From: Thereva unica
Lineage: Eukaryota > Arthropoda > Insecta > Diptera > Therevidae
Direction of reading: 5' to 3'
NCBI GenBank assembly: GCA_949987705.1
Contig: OX465281.1
Span: forward strand, 171,754,516-171,818,515
DNA length: 64,000 bases
Shown one piece after another: positions 32,600 to 43,863 of this stretch. Made by a program: the position numbers and the translations under genes. The notes under the pieces were generated by a model. The model saw only the letters and a program-made list of their open reading frames with translations. It ran no database searches and was not told the origin of the DNA. Position 1 is the first letter of the stretch. Each line of letters starts with the position of its first letter.

Positions 32600-34445
32600 A
32601 TAGTTGTTATAAAAATAACTTTTCCAATTCTAAAATATGTTTACAAATAATTGAAACAAAAAATTGAATGTTCGAATATGGGGACCTTTTTGAGTGAAAT
32701 AGTATTGCCAACTTTTCGGTATTGGCGCTAATGGAAAGAATTTTAGCCTAAAATGACAATGTGTAAAGATAAAAGTGGGGAGATAATAGGCGTGTTTCAT
32801 TTTCCTGGTGTGCCTACACCGGTGTAGTTTGGTGTAGTTCCAACTACCCCAGCTCTTGCGTGAGCCCTAGGGTGGTTGATTCACGTACAAAAACAAAAAA
32901 AATTATAAAACGAAAGAAACCATAAAGGCGGCATCCCGGGCCTCGAGAATAGGGCTGGCTCGCCGGGGGGTCGTGGGTTAGTGAGACACCGGAAGTACCA
33001 CCTGTACTACTTCATCATCACTTACCTGGAAGTGAGTGCCCCCCAAAAGGAACCGTGGCTAATCATCATGACAATGAGGAGGACATCTGAAACAAAAAAA
33101 GTTCTTCGGGGCGGGGACCCCAACTGGCCGCTACGCCATTATCTCTTTCGCTCTAACACTGCATATGACAAATTAACAAAACCTCAAATCCACCACCATA
33201 ACCCCTTTCGAAAACTCAAGTATTTTCATAACCATTATTTACTAAATCAAACAAAAAAGTAGATATACAACATTCGTTATAACAAATAAGGTGACTCAAT
33301 ATACTCCAGCACGTACAATTCGGTTTAAATAATTAATAATATTCGTACATATGCATACATATAAACAATCTTAAGGTAATATGTTTAAACCAATATCACC
33401 AAATCAATAGATTTAAAACAACAATCAAATCAATATAAGTAACATGAAATGCACCCGAAGCAATGCCAGTTTCACCATAAATTAATTAAACTCGGGATAC
33501 GCGAAACACAAAAAAAACCACCCGCCCTGGATACATGACGTGTTGTTTGCCACTAAAAGAATATAAATGAGAGAAAAATCAAGCATAGCATAGATTCGTG
33601 TACATCCACCGTACAATTTACAAAAAAACTCTCAAAATAACCATAACCTATGGAGTATTAATTTGAGTCAAACATTACACAATCATCTCTCATCAAAACC
33701 ATTCGACCAAGTATATTAAGTAATAAAAAATAAATATTCATCGACAGAAAACTTAAAATTAAGGGGCTGTCATGTGACTTATTTAACACAAAACTGATAC
33801 GAATTTTAACATTAAGGCAATCAGCATTTCCTTGCCGTATCTTCGGGACACTAGGGTCTTTTGTACTCCTTTACGCTTCTACCTTCGGGGCACCAAACTA
33901 TTTTCTTGATCCGCGTTAGTGGACAGCGGATTTATTAGGGACTTCTTCTTCGACAACTCCTCTTAACTCCAAACTATCTATCACTAAACTATACCTGGTA
34001 TATCCTGGTTCATCTTTTCTTCTTCCTACCAATGCCACTTGATATTTTTGGTCTTCCTCTTCAACAGGAACTTCACCATGTAAAATGATCTTCTAATGCA
34101 GGTTTGAGTTAGTAGTCAGTAATGAACCCAGAGCAGGGACACATTGCTACCCGAAATGTACCGAACATAAAAATTGGCGGACGTGGGTTAAGTAAGGAAG
34201 GTAAGTGGCGGACATACTTTTTCATGTTTATAGGAACATAAACAATAGTTCTGACAACATTTCAGTCGCGACCCCATGAAACATGTTCCCTTCTATATTT
34301 GCCCTGTTTATCGCCATCTCAAGGACGAACTGTACAGATTCGCGTGGCGGACTTTTGCCTTTCGCTTTGGATGCCTCAGGTACTACAATCTTACAAACTT
34401 TCAGCCACGATCCAATGAAACACGTTTTGTGACGCTACCTCCCGT
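32600..34445. other. Unassigned intronic stretch
   Basis: No known element could be bounded. A GC-richer piece is at 32920-33130. On the minus strand at 33870-33900 the sequence TGGTGCCCCGAAGGTAGAAG looks like a tRNA-primer-binding site after an LTR end, and 33940-34090 is open on the same strand (VEEEDQKYQVALVGRRKDEP). This may be the 5' end of a decayed LTR element, but no pol motif follows. Confidence 0.3.
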
Positions 34446-34449
34446 ACTA

Positions 34450-35005
34450 TAACAGTAGAAATCTGAAGACGGAAAGAAATGCTTGATGAGTGGAACGAGG
34501 GCACAGTGTGTCGCTTATATAAAAATGGAGACCCTATATCTTGCAGTAACTATAGAGGAATAACGCTTTAGAACACAACACACAAACTATTTTCACGTTT
34601 ACTCTTTAATGGACTACACCTATACGTGCAAAGAATTTAGGAGAGTATAATGCGGTTTTCGTCCTGGAAGATCCACAACAGACCAGCTATTTGTACTCAG
34701 AGAAACCTTAGAAAAAGCTGTTGAATTTAAGATAAACATCCACATAATCATCGAAGTATGCTTACGATAGTGTGAACCGTAATGAATTATTTGATGCTAT
34801 GGAGCAGCTCGGAGTACCTAAACACCTTGTAGAACTGACAAAAATCTCAATGAAAAATGCAAGGTGTAGAGTTGGGATTGATGGTGAACTATTCCCACCC
34901 CTCAGAACAAATAGAGGATTAAGACAAGGTGACGCACTCTCCTGCTTTTTATTCAACGTGGCCCTAGAAAAAGCAGTACGAGATGTATCGATTAGCACAT
35001 AAGGG
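34450..35005 (+). pseudogene. RTE-type LINE reverse transcriptase fragment
   Basis: The plus strand shows a decayed YKNGDPI..C.NYRGITL-like block near 34510 and an open frame at 34772-34999 with NRNELFDAMEQLGVPKHLVE and LRTNRGLRQGDALSCFLFNV, the RT segment with the G.RQGDxLSC motif. Truncated before the YADD motif, where CR1 sequence begins. Confidence 0.75.
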
Positions 35006-35029
35006 TGTATCTTTGATAAGGCACGTAGG

Positions 35030-36578
35030 CAGCAAAAACTTCTGGTCTTTGGTAACTTCTATCAAGAAGAATTTTACCACCTTCTCAACCCCTCCATTTA
35101 TGAGAAGGAGGTGATACCAAAAATCATGTCCAAGGCCGATTGATTGGCAGATCTGTTCGCCTAAAATTCTTCTTTGCCCAAAACTGATACGTCACCACCG
35201 GTCCTCGAGCGCAATGCCCATTCAATGACCGGAATTTACTTCCGGACGCGAGAGGTGTAAAAATTTCTCAAAGAGCTTGACGTCAATAAATCCACTGGCC
35301 CTGATAATATCACCCCTATGGTATTCAAGAAATGTGCCTCACCCTTGGCAAACCTCTGCGCAAACTTTTTGCCCTGTCATATTTCTCCAGAGTTTATCCC
35401 AACTCTTGGAAACTAGCTCAGCCCATTCCCAAAAAAGATGAAGCCAGCGAACTTTTAATCTACCGCCCAATAGCAATAACTTCTGTTCTCTCCAAAATTA
35501 TGGAGACAATACTCAATAGAAGGCTAATGAAATATTCAGAATCTAACCAAATTATTCACGACAGACAGTTCGGCTTCAGACCAAAAAGGTCTACTAGCGA
35601 ACTTTTTGTGTGTCTGACTGAACCTATCAACCAAAGCATCCATAGCTTCAGTGAGTTTGGTCTGGTTGCTCTGGATATCTCCAAAGCCTTCGAGGGAGTA
35701 TGGTATGCCGCTCTGTTCTCTAAACTCCAAGCTATTGGTCTTCTTCTTCTTTGATCCGTTAGCTGGCGAACCGAGCGGGACGTTATCGCAGAGGATACCC
35801 TGCTGTCGGTGCCGCTTTAAAAAATGCGGTTTCTTGCCTAGTTTCTTCGGTCAATTCGGCAGATCGACCACCCTCCTTCCACACCCTGGACTAGGACCAG
35901 ACGACGGCGGAGTTAAGCTATTGGTATTTATTCAGTTCTAAGGAACTGGATTGGGAGCTTTCTTTCTGGCCGTTCAATCAAGGTAGTATTGGATGGCGTT
36001 GAATCCAACCCTCACTCCACCTCGGCCGGCGTTCCCCAAGGGGCGATTCTCTCACCTACTATCTTTCTTATTTTCATTAATAATCTGCTCTCAATCCCCT
36101 CCAATCCACTTCATAGTTTTGCCGATGACGGTACTCTGTGTTACCCCTACCCCTCCGACAACATAGTACAAGCAAGTGCCAGACCTTGTGTCTTAGAACG
36201 TGAACTTATGTCCAACTCAACGCGGACATCAAACTCATTCTTGATTGGGGCCGCAAGAATCGTGTCGAGTTCAACGAAACCAAAACGTAGTACTGTCTAT
36301 TCTCCAATAAAACCTGCACCAACCTTTCCTCCATTTCAGCGGGCGAGGATAATATAACAGCTGACTGATCTCTTAACATCCTCGGCGTGACTTTAACCTA
36401 CGATCTGCGATTGAATAATCACATACTCCAAGTCACCAAACAAGCGTATTAATGCCTCGGCTTCCTTGTTTATCTTGGCGGGCGCTCCTTGACTTGGCTA
36501 GATAAGGTGCAAAACCGCGCCATCAAACTCATTGGCGATAGCACCCTTTGCTCCTCCATCGATCTATTAAGCCCGCAC
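35030..36578 (+). pseudogene. CR1-type LINE, RT part (5' portion of a split copy)
   Basis: The frames match the CR1 copy at 49.2-51.7 kb: KSTGPDNITPMVFKKC near 35290, then PIPKKDEASELLIYRPIAIT, DRQFGFRPKRSTSEL, LVALDISKAFEGVWYAALFS, then after a SINE insertion STSAGVPQGAILSPTIFLIF and the active site SFADDGTLCY. Frameshifts are frequent. The copy is interrupted at 36578 and resumes at 47285, so it is one element cut by about 10.7 kb. Confidence 0.85.
35739..35914 (-). mobile_element. 176-bp SINE-like insertion with (GAA)n tail and 10-bp TSD
   Basis: A 10-bp direct repeat AAGCTATTGG flanks it (35729-35738 and 35915-35924), and removing it restores the CR1 frame (LQAIGIYSV). On the minus strand it ends AAAGAAGAAGAAGA. 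The RTE copy at 53406 ends the same way (GTTAAAGAAGAAGAAGA), so it probably uses the RTE machinery. A GGTTCGCCAGC stretch is only loosely B-box-like. Confidence 0.75.
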
Positions 36579-36836
36579 GGTGGGACCAAATCACTGACAT
36601 ATACATAGGAATGGACTGCTGATTGACAATGCTGAATGGCACCATTTTTCTCCAGATATAGACCACCTTTTTTACGTAAACAAAAAAAATTCTTCGAATT
36701 TAAGAGGAAATAAGTGATAAAATGTCTGTAATATGTAATTAATATAAATATATTTCCATCACTCATTTTTATTTACCAGCAGTTTTTCCATTAAGGGCCT
36801 AATACACTCAATCGAGCAATTATAGGGTATCGCGCG

Positions 36837-37279
36837 AATTACGTTAACCGCCCGTCTTATGACCAAAAAAAATAATAATATTTAAAAGTCCGAACAATAA
36901 TTATTTATTTAAGAAATCTATTATCAAACAATTTAAGAATCAAAATTAGAATTTAAAAAATCAAACAACAAGATAGCAACGAATATCGATCTTAACAGTG
37001 CAGAACCAAAACTAAGAGTGATCGATATTCATAATTTAAAATATGATAAAGGTTAAAATGAACTCTACTTAACCTGATACAAAAATGTGCAATCTAAAAC
37101 CTAAATGAGTGCATGTTAACATTATTCCAAGAATTTATTAAGAAATTAATAAAAATGATTATCTAGCGTCTGGTTATTGATTTAAATTCTTACAACTAAA
37201 TTGCTGAATCGCGGCATGTGCCGGAAGGTGGATTTATGGTTTACAGGTAATAATGGAATTCTATACGGGGCATGTAACT
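36837..37279 (-). repeat. Errantivirus 3' LTR
   Basis: 443-bp long terminal repeat; the stop codon of env lies inside it. Flanked on the outside by the CGCG target duplication. Confidence 0.92.
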
Positions 37280-38844
37280 CCTCCCTCCTTACTGTTGAGT
37301 ATCGGCCATATGAACCTTGGTTCGTTGGACGATACGAAACCATGCGTGGTTGGTGACTGACTGGGTTGAAAGAATCCTCGATGTCCTTTGTACAATATGA
37401 CTATTATGATTATTATTAGCAATAGTGTAAATCCTGTGGTTGCAGAGTAGAAACTAATGGAGTCGACGTAAGATGGTAGAAAGTCCAAAGGGTTGCTTTC
37501 TGCGAACTGGTAGGTATCAAGTCTTCTCAGGGTTGCGATGCTGGAATCTGTGGCGTTGATCTCCTTGAAGATGGTTGGATGTATGGTTATTTCATCCCAA
37601 TGTCTCCTGGCAGTTGAGCTGTATATGATGCCGTTGATGTTAATCTCACAGTTGATGAAGTGGATAAGCATGGAGCCCTGCACGTTCTGTTGTTCGGTGC
37701 CGCATGTTGTGTAAATGATCGTCTTCGGGATGTTAATTAGTATGACGTAGTTTGGTTCTGGCTGAAAGATCTCTATAGTTTTTTCTCGGTTCTGTAATAT
37801 ACAACTTGCTGCCTGATTATTTATTAAATTAGCAATGCAAGAGTTTATTGGTGACTCTTGGTATTCGGTCCTTTTGCAAATATATATATCTTCAATTTTC
37901 GGACATTTCTGGTCAAAATTTTGAATACTGTTAGGACTGAGGATTAGGTATGGTTTGGAAGGTATGATTTTTGTTTGGTTAATAGGTAGGGAAATTATGT
38001 GAAAATATGAATATTCTTCCTCTGAGAATATCGGTATTTGTACGTTAAATATTAGATTAGTGTCATTGTAATAGGCTTGAAGCTCTAATAATTCGTAAAT
38101 GTGTTCATTAGAAATTATAGTGAAATTTTGTTTGGTAAAAATTGTGTGTATTTCTGAGAGTTCTGTAGGGTTTAGTATTTGTTTTGAGATTATGTTTAAT
38201 TTAGCTAGTATTATTGCTTCTGATAAGCTAGTTAAATGATTATTGAGTAACTCTAAATTGTAGTTGATATGATTCATGTATTGCAAATTTTGTAATTTAA
38301 AATTTTCCTTTTTTATTTTATTTTGAGTTTGCTTGAAATGATTTGTCATGATATCTTGTTGGAAATTTATGTGTTCAGTTATATTGTTAAAACGTTCGAT
38401 CATTTTATTATTTATCAGGATTTGTCTATTTACTTCTTTTTGCGTAAATTCTTGATTTTTCATTAATTTTTCTATATCATTATTTAATTTGGTTGCATCG
38501 TCTGCATCCATATTTCCTGTAATAGTTTTTATTACTGTACCTAACCCGTTGATAAGACCCCTTCTAGTTCTTCTTGTCGGCATAAGGCTATAAAATTTAT
38601 GTTTTAAATCTATCAATTTTAGTTTAGTTATATTTAGAGATCCTAGTAATTCGTCTGTCTCGTCTAATTTTCCTAATGTGTTCAGTGAATTGTCGATATT
38701 GTCAATTGTCTGTTCATACTGTTCAAGTCGGACTATGTGTAGTAGGTTGTTGTATCGATGTATCGTTCGAGCAGTGCCCAGTTTCATTGGAAGAATTCCC
38801 CTGCTGTTGGTTAAGTCCTGAATCTCCATTTTGTGAGCTTGCAT
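37261..38844 (-). CDS. env: Errantivirus env (baculovirus F-like fusion glycoprotein)
   Basis: 527-residue frame overlapping the end of pol by 122 bp. It shows the furin-type site RRTRR at about residue 96, directly followed by a Gly-rich fusion-peptide-like GLINGLGTVIKTI and the conserved DADDA-type block, a long Asn-rich helical stalk, and a C-terminal membrane segment (FTLLLIIIIIVILY) with a short tail. F-like Env proteins mediate membrane fusion. No signal peptide is visible at this start; errantivirus env is normally made from a spliced RNA, so the true N-terminus may come from another exon. The last six codons lie in the LTR. Confidence 0.85.
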   Translation of the reverse strand: MQAHKMEIQDLTNSRGILPMKLGTARTIHRYNNLLHIVRLEQYEQTIDNIDNSLNTLGKLDETDELLGSLNITKLKLIDLKHKFYSLMPTRRTRRGLINGLGTVIKTITGNMDADDATKLNNDIEKLMKNQEFTQKEVNRQILINNKMIERFNNITEHINFQQDIMTNHFKQTQNKIKKENFKLQNLQYMNHINYNLELLNNHLTSLSEAIILAKLNIISKQILNPTELSEIHTIFTKQNFTIISNEHIYELLELQAYYNDTNLIFNVQIPIFSEEEYSYFHIISLPINQTKIIPSKPYLILSPNSIQNFDQKCPKIEDIYICKRTEYQESPINSCIANLINNQAASCILQNREKTIEIFQPEPNYVILINIPKTIIYTTCGTEQQNVQGSMLIHFINCEININGIIYSSTARRHWDEITIHPTIFKEINATDSSIATLRRLDTYQFAESNPLDFLPSYVDSISFYSATTGFTLLLIIIIIVILYKGHRGFFQPSQSPTTHGFVSSNEPRFIWPILNSKEGGVTCPV

Positions 38845-41800
38845 TAGATGGATTATCCTGCAATTTACGTTTTCTTTTTATTTTAGATTTGTGAAATTTC
38901 TTATTTTTGCTAGTTGTCAAAGTTACATCCCTATCTTCCTTTACTCTATATTTGGTAAACCTAGGCGTCAACTTGTTCCTTCTATTTTCCTTTTTGAATA
39001 TTCTAGTCCCTATTGCGAACTTTTCGGGTTCTACTCTATTTTTATTAATCTTATCAATATTATGCTTGGTTTTTTCCACTAATTTTTGCTTTACTATGGG
39101 GTATAATTGAGATTGAAATTCATTTAATTTTTCTAGATATTCATGGGTTGTTTTATGTTGTGTTTCATTATTAAATCTATAAGTCCTACCGTAAAATACT
39201 TCGTAGGGTGTTAGCTGTGTTGCTGAATGAACAGCATTGTTATAAGTTATTAGGGTTTCATTCAGAATGTCCTCGTGATCTTTTTCTTTGTGGAGGTTGT
39301 AGATAATTCTGTAAATTTCTGTTAAACTTGAATGTAATCTTTCCACTGGGGAATTACTACTACTTTGTTGAAAGGATGTGACATGGTGATTAATTTCGTA
39401 TTGTTTACAAAAGTCTTCGAATATTAAGGAAGTGAACTCTGAACCGGGATCTGAGATTAACTTCTTGGGTATCCCGTGTGTGCTCATAAAAGATTTCAGG
39501 GATTTGATTATATTCAGACTATTCCTAGCGGTCAGTGTGAAAGCTGCTGCAAATTTCGAGAATTTATCTATAACTGTTAGTATCTGTTTATTATTTATTG
39601 TGTATATGTCGGTATGAAGAATGTCTAATGGTTTCTCTGGGGTTTCAGGGATGGTATGTCTAATTTTAAGTGGAGACCTGTCATATTTTAGTGTTTGGCA
39701 CACGTCGCAGTTGTTAATAATTTTAATTATTTTATTTTTCATAAATGGAAAGTAAAATGATCTTTTTAGATGCGAAAGGGTCTCATTTATTCCGCGGTGG
39801 TTATTATTTCGATGGTAGTCGCGGATGGTTCGGTCTTGTTGGTCACCGTCGGTTATATCCTTTAGTACGTCCATGCAACGAATTATTCTAAAGGTCCTTG
39901 AGTGAGAGAAATATTTAGAATACACAGTTTGGATTATTCGAAAAGTATTATCATCAGTATGAATGGCGTTAAGTTTATTAGGTGTTAGAAATCTTTTACA
40001 TATTCCTACCAGGGTTTCTTCTGAATTATTTGGTATCCTAACTATCCTTCTCTGTTTATTTTTGAAGGGTACTTCGAGTGTAAACTCTGGTTTCCTATCA
40101 GACATTTCGATAATTAATTGGAGAGAAAATTCGTTCAATGGTCTTTCAGATATATAAATTCCATCGTTTACATTCTCTACTGCTGAATGTATGGTAGCTC
40201 CCGTTGTGCTGGCTGCACTTGCCTGTTCTCCTACATTAGCTTCTACAATCTGTGGTTGTTCATCTTGGGTCTTGATTCTGCTTAAGGCGTCGGCGTTGCT
40301 ATTTTGTGTACCTTTTTTGTAAACTATTTCATACTCGTACTCTTCGAGCTTCAATCTCCAGCGGACAAGTCTAGAGTTAGGATCCTTGAGATTCATGATC
40401 CAAACCAAAGGTCGATGGTCCGTGACAATCTTAAACTTTCGACCAAACAGGTAAGGCCTGAAGTATTTTGTTGCCCATACGATGGCCAACAATTCCTTCT
40501 CGATTGTCGAATAATTAGTCTCGGATTCTGTCAGAGTCCTACTTGCGTAACATATTGGCTTGTCACTGCCAACTGGTCCTTGTGACAATATAGCGCCAAT
40601 TGCGTAGTTGCTCGCGTCTGTGGTGAGTATAAAAGGCTTAGAGAAATCAGGGTATTGCAGTATAGGGTTGTTAATCAGAAGGTCTTTGCAGGCTTCGAAG
40701 GTTTTCACATAACGCTCATCCAGTGTGATTTTCCTTCCTTTCTTTAAGCATTCAGTTAAGGGCTTTGTGAGTTTAGCAAAATCCTTAATGAATTTCCTGT
40801 AATAGCCTAATAATCCAAGGAATGATTTTATCTCTTTGCTAGTTTTTGGCAATGGAAAATTCTGTATGGCTTTAGTTTTGTTGGGGTTAGGCTTTATGCC
40901 GTCTGTGGTCACTACATGACCCAGGAATTCAATCTCTTTTCGCAAGAATTCGGATTTATCTAACTGTATCTTTAAATTAGCATCCTTGAGTCTTTGGAAA
41001 ACTTTTCGCAGATTATCAACATGTTCCGAAAGAGAAGTTGAGTAGATTATAATGTCGTCGAGGTATACAAGACATATGGAACCTTGTAATTCTTTCAAGA
41101 CATTATCCATTACCCTCTGAAAAGTAGTTGGGGCGTTTTTAAGGCCGAAGGGCATGCGAACGTATTCGTAGTGCCCTCCTTCCACTGTGAACGCTGTCTT
41201 TGGAATGTCGTTTGGGTCCATCTCTATTTGATGAAATCCACTCTTCAAATCCAACGTGGAAAAGTACATACACTTACCTAATTTATCTAAAATTTCTGTT
41301 ATATTAGGCAAGGGATATCGATCGTTGATCGTTTTTTCATTTAGCTTACGGTAGTCTATGACTAACCGCCATTTCTGCTTCCCACTAGCGTCCAGTTTCT
41401 TAGGAACAATCCAAACTGGAGAGCTCCATGGTGAGTAACTAGGTCTTATGATATTCTGGTCCAGCATTTCAGTGATTTGCTTCCTCACTTCTTCTCTATG
41501 AATGTGTGGATAACGATAAGATTTAGTATATACAGGGATATCGTCCGTTGTGGTTATTTGGTGTTTTACTTGGTTCGTGAAACTCAGATCTTGCCCTTCC
41601 CTATGGAATATCTCTTCGTATTCTTTACATACCTTAACTAGAGCTTTAGTTTCCTCTTGGTTTAGGTGGTTAATTCTGAGTAAGTTTTTAATGTCTTCCT
41701 CATAACCATTATGTTCGTAGTTTACGTTGAAATTATTTACTTCCAGAATTCTTTCTGAGGAGAAAGATTCAACTTTGATTGGTTGTTCTAGAAATAACAT

Positions 41801-42418
41801 TTCCTCGTGTTCAGACTGGTTTATCACTTCTACGAAGCTATGCCAATCTTTTGCGTAATAAATACCTTCAGGGATGTATAGTGAAGGGTTTATTTCTGTA
41901 TGACTAATATAAATATCACCCTCTTGTTTGTCTACAGGTATTTTAACTATATATTTCGAATTAGCAGGAATTAGGATTTTTCCTGACATGAAGTTGGGTT
42001 TAAATTCCAATGGAATTTTAATCATGTCATTGGTCAGAACATCATTAATTAAATCAACTTTCACGCCTAAGTTTTTTAAGAAATCTAATCCTAGAAGCCC
42101 ATCAAAATAACCGTGGAAGCGAAAGACAAGGAATCTACTAGTTCCAGGTTGTTCAAACTCTATAAAATTATTCAAAAATATTTCTTTATTTATAGTATGG
42201 TTATTCAAGACTGTATTTATAATTACTGGTTTGATTAATCTCGTGTCTTCGGGGTGTACAAATTCCGGGTTTATAAAGGAAGCTGACGAACCTGTATCAA
42301 CCAAGAATTTGAGGGGGCGTCCAAATGGTGAAGAAACATTAATATAAGGTAAAATTGATCCGTGAATGTTAATATCTATGTAGCCGATTGGTGGTTCGAG
42401 GCTCTGTTTGAAAAATCC
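38723..42418 (-). CDS. pol: Errantivirus pol polyprotein (protease, RT, RNase H, integrase)
   Basis: Open from just after a TGA at 42419 to a stop at 38723, lying in the -1 frame relative to gag and overlapping its end, so it is expected to be made by -1 frameshifting. From the protease on it is about 1190 residues. Protease FLVDTGSSASFI; RT with MPFGLKNAPTTFQ and the active site LVYLDDIIIYS; RNase H LTTDASNYAIGAILSQ and VTDHRPLVWIMNLKDP; integrase finger (HRGINETLSH ... CDVCQTL) and core with HTDIYTINN, ISDPGSEFTS and NSPVERLHSSL, the D,D,E set. All catalytic residues looked for are present. Confidence 0.93.
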   Translation of the reverse strand, partial: GFFKQSLEPPIGYIDINIHGSILPYINVSSPFGRPLKFLVDTGSSASFINPEFVHPEDTRLIKPVIINTVLNNHTINKEIFLNNFIEFEQPGTSRFLVFRFHGYFDGLLGLDFLKNLGVKVDLINDVLTNDMIKIPLEFKPNFMSGKILIPANSKYIVKIPVDKQEGDIYISHTEINPSLYIPEGIYYAKDWHSFVEVINQSEHEEMLFLEQPIKVESFSSERILEVNNFNVNYEHNGYEEDIKNLLRINHLNQEETKALVKVCKEYEEIFHREGQDLSFTNQVKHQITTTDDIPVYTKSYRYPHIHREEVRKQITEMLDQNIIRPSYSPWSSPVWIVPKKLDASGKQKWRLVIDYRKLNEKTINDRYPLPNITEILDKLGKCMYFSTLDLKSGFHQIEMDPNDIPKTAFTVEGGHYEYVRMPFGLKNAPTTFQRVMDNVLKELQGSICLVYLDDIIIYSTSLSEHVDNLRKVFQRLKDANLKIQLDKSEFLRKEIEFLGHVVTTDGIKPNPNKTKAIQNFPLPKTSKEIKSFLGLLGYYRKFIKDFAKLTKPLTECLKKGRKITLDERYVKTFEACKDLLINNPILQYPDFSKPFILTTDASNYAIGAILSQGPVGSDKPICYASRTLTESETNYSTIEKELLAIVWATKYFRPYLFGRKFKIVTDHRPLVWIMNLKDPNSRLVRWRLKLEEYEYEIVYKKGTQNSNADALSRIKTQDEQPQIVEANVGEQASAASTTGATIHSAVENVNDGIYISERPLNEFSLQLIIEMSDRKPEFTLEVPFKNKQRRIVRIPNNSEETLVGICKRFLTPNKLNAIHTDDNTFRIIQTVYSKYFSHSRTFRIIRCMDVLKDITDGDQQDRTIRDYHRNNNHRGINETLSHLKRSFYFPFMKNKIIKIINNCDVCQTLKYDRSPLKIRHTIPETPEKPLDILHTDIYTINNKQILTVIDKFSKFAAAFTLTARNSLNIIKSLKSFMSTHGIPKKLISDPGSEFTSLIFEDFCKQYEINHHVTSFQQSSSNSPVERLHSSLTEIYRIIYNLHKEKDHEDILNETLITYNNAVHSATQLTPYEVFYGRTYRFNNETQHKTTHEYLEKLNEFQSQLYPIVKQKLVEKTKHNIDKINKNRVEPEKFAIGTRIFKKENRRNKLTPRFTKYRVKEDRDVTLTTSKNKKFHKSKIKRKRKLQDNPSNASSQNGDSGLNQQQGNSSNETGHCSNDTSIQQPTTHSPT

Positions 42419-43863
42419 TCATCCAACTCGACTACTTGAATGTTGCGTCTTTGATCACTTCTATCATAATAATATTCATCTAAATTTGAGTGGTAGTCAC
42501 CAGGGGCGTTTGACTCTTGAGAACCTTCAGTTATATGGAATAATTCTTTACTGGTAAAATTTGGTCTGTTATTAGAACGGAAGAAATTAGATTGTGGTTT
42601 TCTTTGCGACTGGTATGTATTAGATCTCATGTTGCCCGATGATGTGTCCATTGGTTCTGGTTTTAATTCTGGTTGTTTATACGGTTGATTTGTTATCTGT
42701 CGGAAAGAAGTTGAAGGCTGGGGTCCTAGTGAAGGTCTATTGAAGGTGGGTTGCTGGTTGTATGCCTGGCGAGGGAAATTATATGGAACAAAACGAGGTA
42801 AAGCGCCGCCTTGGTTGAATCTAAGATTTTGTGTAAAGTTCGTGTTCCAGGGTTTGTGGGGAAATCTTGGTTTATTCTGTGTGTGTTGTATTTTACTTCC
42901 GGACGAATTGGAGCTTTCCGATTTACCATAGAATATGTTTTGTTCTTTAATGCAGTAAGCAAAAGCTTCTGCTAAAGTAAGAGGTTTCATGGCCCTAATG
43001 GTCGAACCTAATGGTTCTCTAAGTCCCGATAAGAATGAATTTAAACACATTTCTGTAAATAAGATTTTCTTTGAATTTATAACATTTGGGTCTTTTTCGT
43101 GGATGGACACGTGGTTTGTCATACTCGCGAGTAATTCGATTATTTCGCTATAAAATTTTTCTATCGTTTGGCTACCCTGTTTCGTTTTATGAAGGTCCCT
43201 AATCAACGACGTCTCGTTTCTTTTATCAGAGTAATGCAGGATTAGATTTTGTTTAATCTGATCCCATTCTAGAGGAGTCCCATACATATTGAGGACTTCA
43301 TTAGCTGGCCCAACTATTTTGTTTCGAATTGCTCGTAATAATAATTGACCATAACCGGTGCCGCTAGTTACGGCGATCAACTCAAGAATTTCTTCGACGT
43401 TACCTAAAAATTCGAAAAGTAAACGCGGATTTCCATCGTATTGCGGGAGATCTTTAATCGCGTCGGGTATTCTTAATGAATTGAATACGTCCATTGAAGT
43501 CATAGTCCTTGAGATAGGAGCCGTTGGTGGAATTACATTATTTATTGGGTTGTTATCAACCATGGTGTTTGAAGAATTATCTGAATACGAGAGGTCGAAA
43601 CGAGAATTAGGTACGAAGTCAAAAGGGGTATTATCACTGGCACTAGGTACGTTTTCACAAATATGTTCTAATGATCGGTTTTCAAAATTACTTCGCAAAA
43701 CTCTGTTATTAAAATTATCACTGTAACTTTCACTAATTTCTTCACTTATACTTTCGTTTATATTTTCTAATGATCTAAACAAGCCTAGTCTACTTCTTAA
43801 TCTAGTAATAATAGGATATGGATTTGGGGAAAGATTTTTATTTTTCTTTGGGGGGATTGACAT
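42376..43863 (-). CDS. gag: Errantivirus gag
   Basis: 495 residues from ATG 43863, about 0.4 kb after the primer-binding site. It forms the particle core. The central region (LPQYDGNPRLLFEFLGNVEE, then HYSDKRNETSLIRDLHK, and FTEMCLNSFLSGLREPLGS) has the retrotransposon Gag capsid layout. The C-terminal part is Pro/Asn/Gln/Arg-rich with no CCHC knuckle, as in many errantiviruses. It ends at a TAG at 42376, past the start of the pol frame. Confidence 0.88.
   Translation of the reverse strand: MSIPPKKNKNLSPNPYPIITRLRSRLGLFRSLENINESISEEISESYSDNFNNRVLRSNFENRSLEHICENVPSASDNTPFDFVPNSRFDLSYSDNSSNTMVDNNPINNVIPPTAPISRTMTSMDVFNSLRIPDAIKDLPQYDGNPRLLFEFLGNVEEILELIAVTSGTGYGQLLLRAIRNKIVGPANEVLNMYGTPLEWDQIKQNLILHYSDKRNETSLIRDLHKTKQGSQTIEKFYSEIIELLASMTNHVSIHEKDPNVINSKKILFTEMCLNSFLSGLREPLGSTIRAMKPLTLAEAFAYCIKEQNIFYGKSESSNSSGSKIQHTQNKPRFPHKPWNTNFTQNLRFNQGGALPRFVPYNFPRQAYNQQPTFNRPSLGPQPSTSFRQITNQPYKQPELKPEPMDTSSGNMRSNTYQSQRKPQSNFFRSNNRPNFTSKELFHITEGSQESNAPGDYHSNLDEYYYDRSDQRRNIQVVELDEDFSNRASNHQSAT

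Noticed and set aside
32981..33262. 93-residue plus-strand frame in the MMS22L intron
   Set aside because: No recognisable domain and no continuation; kept as unassigned sequence.
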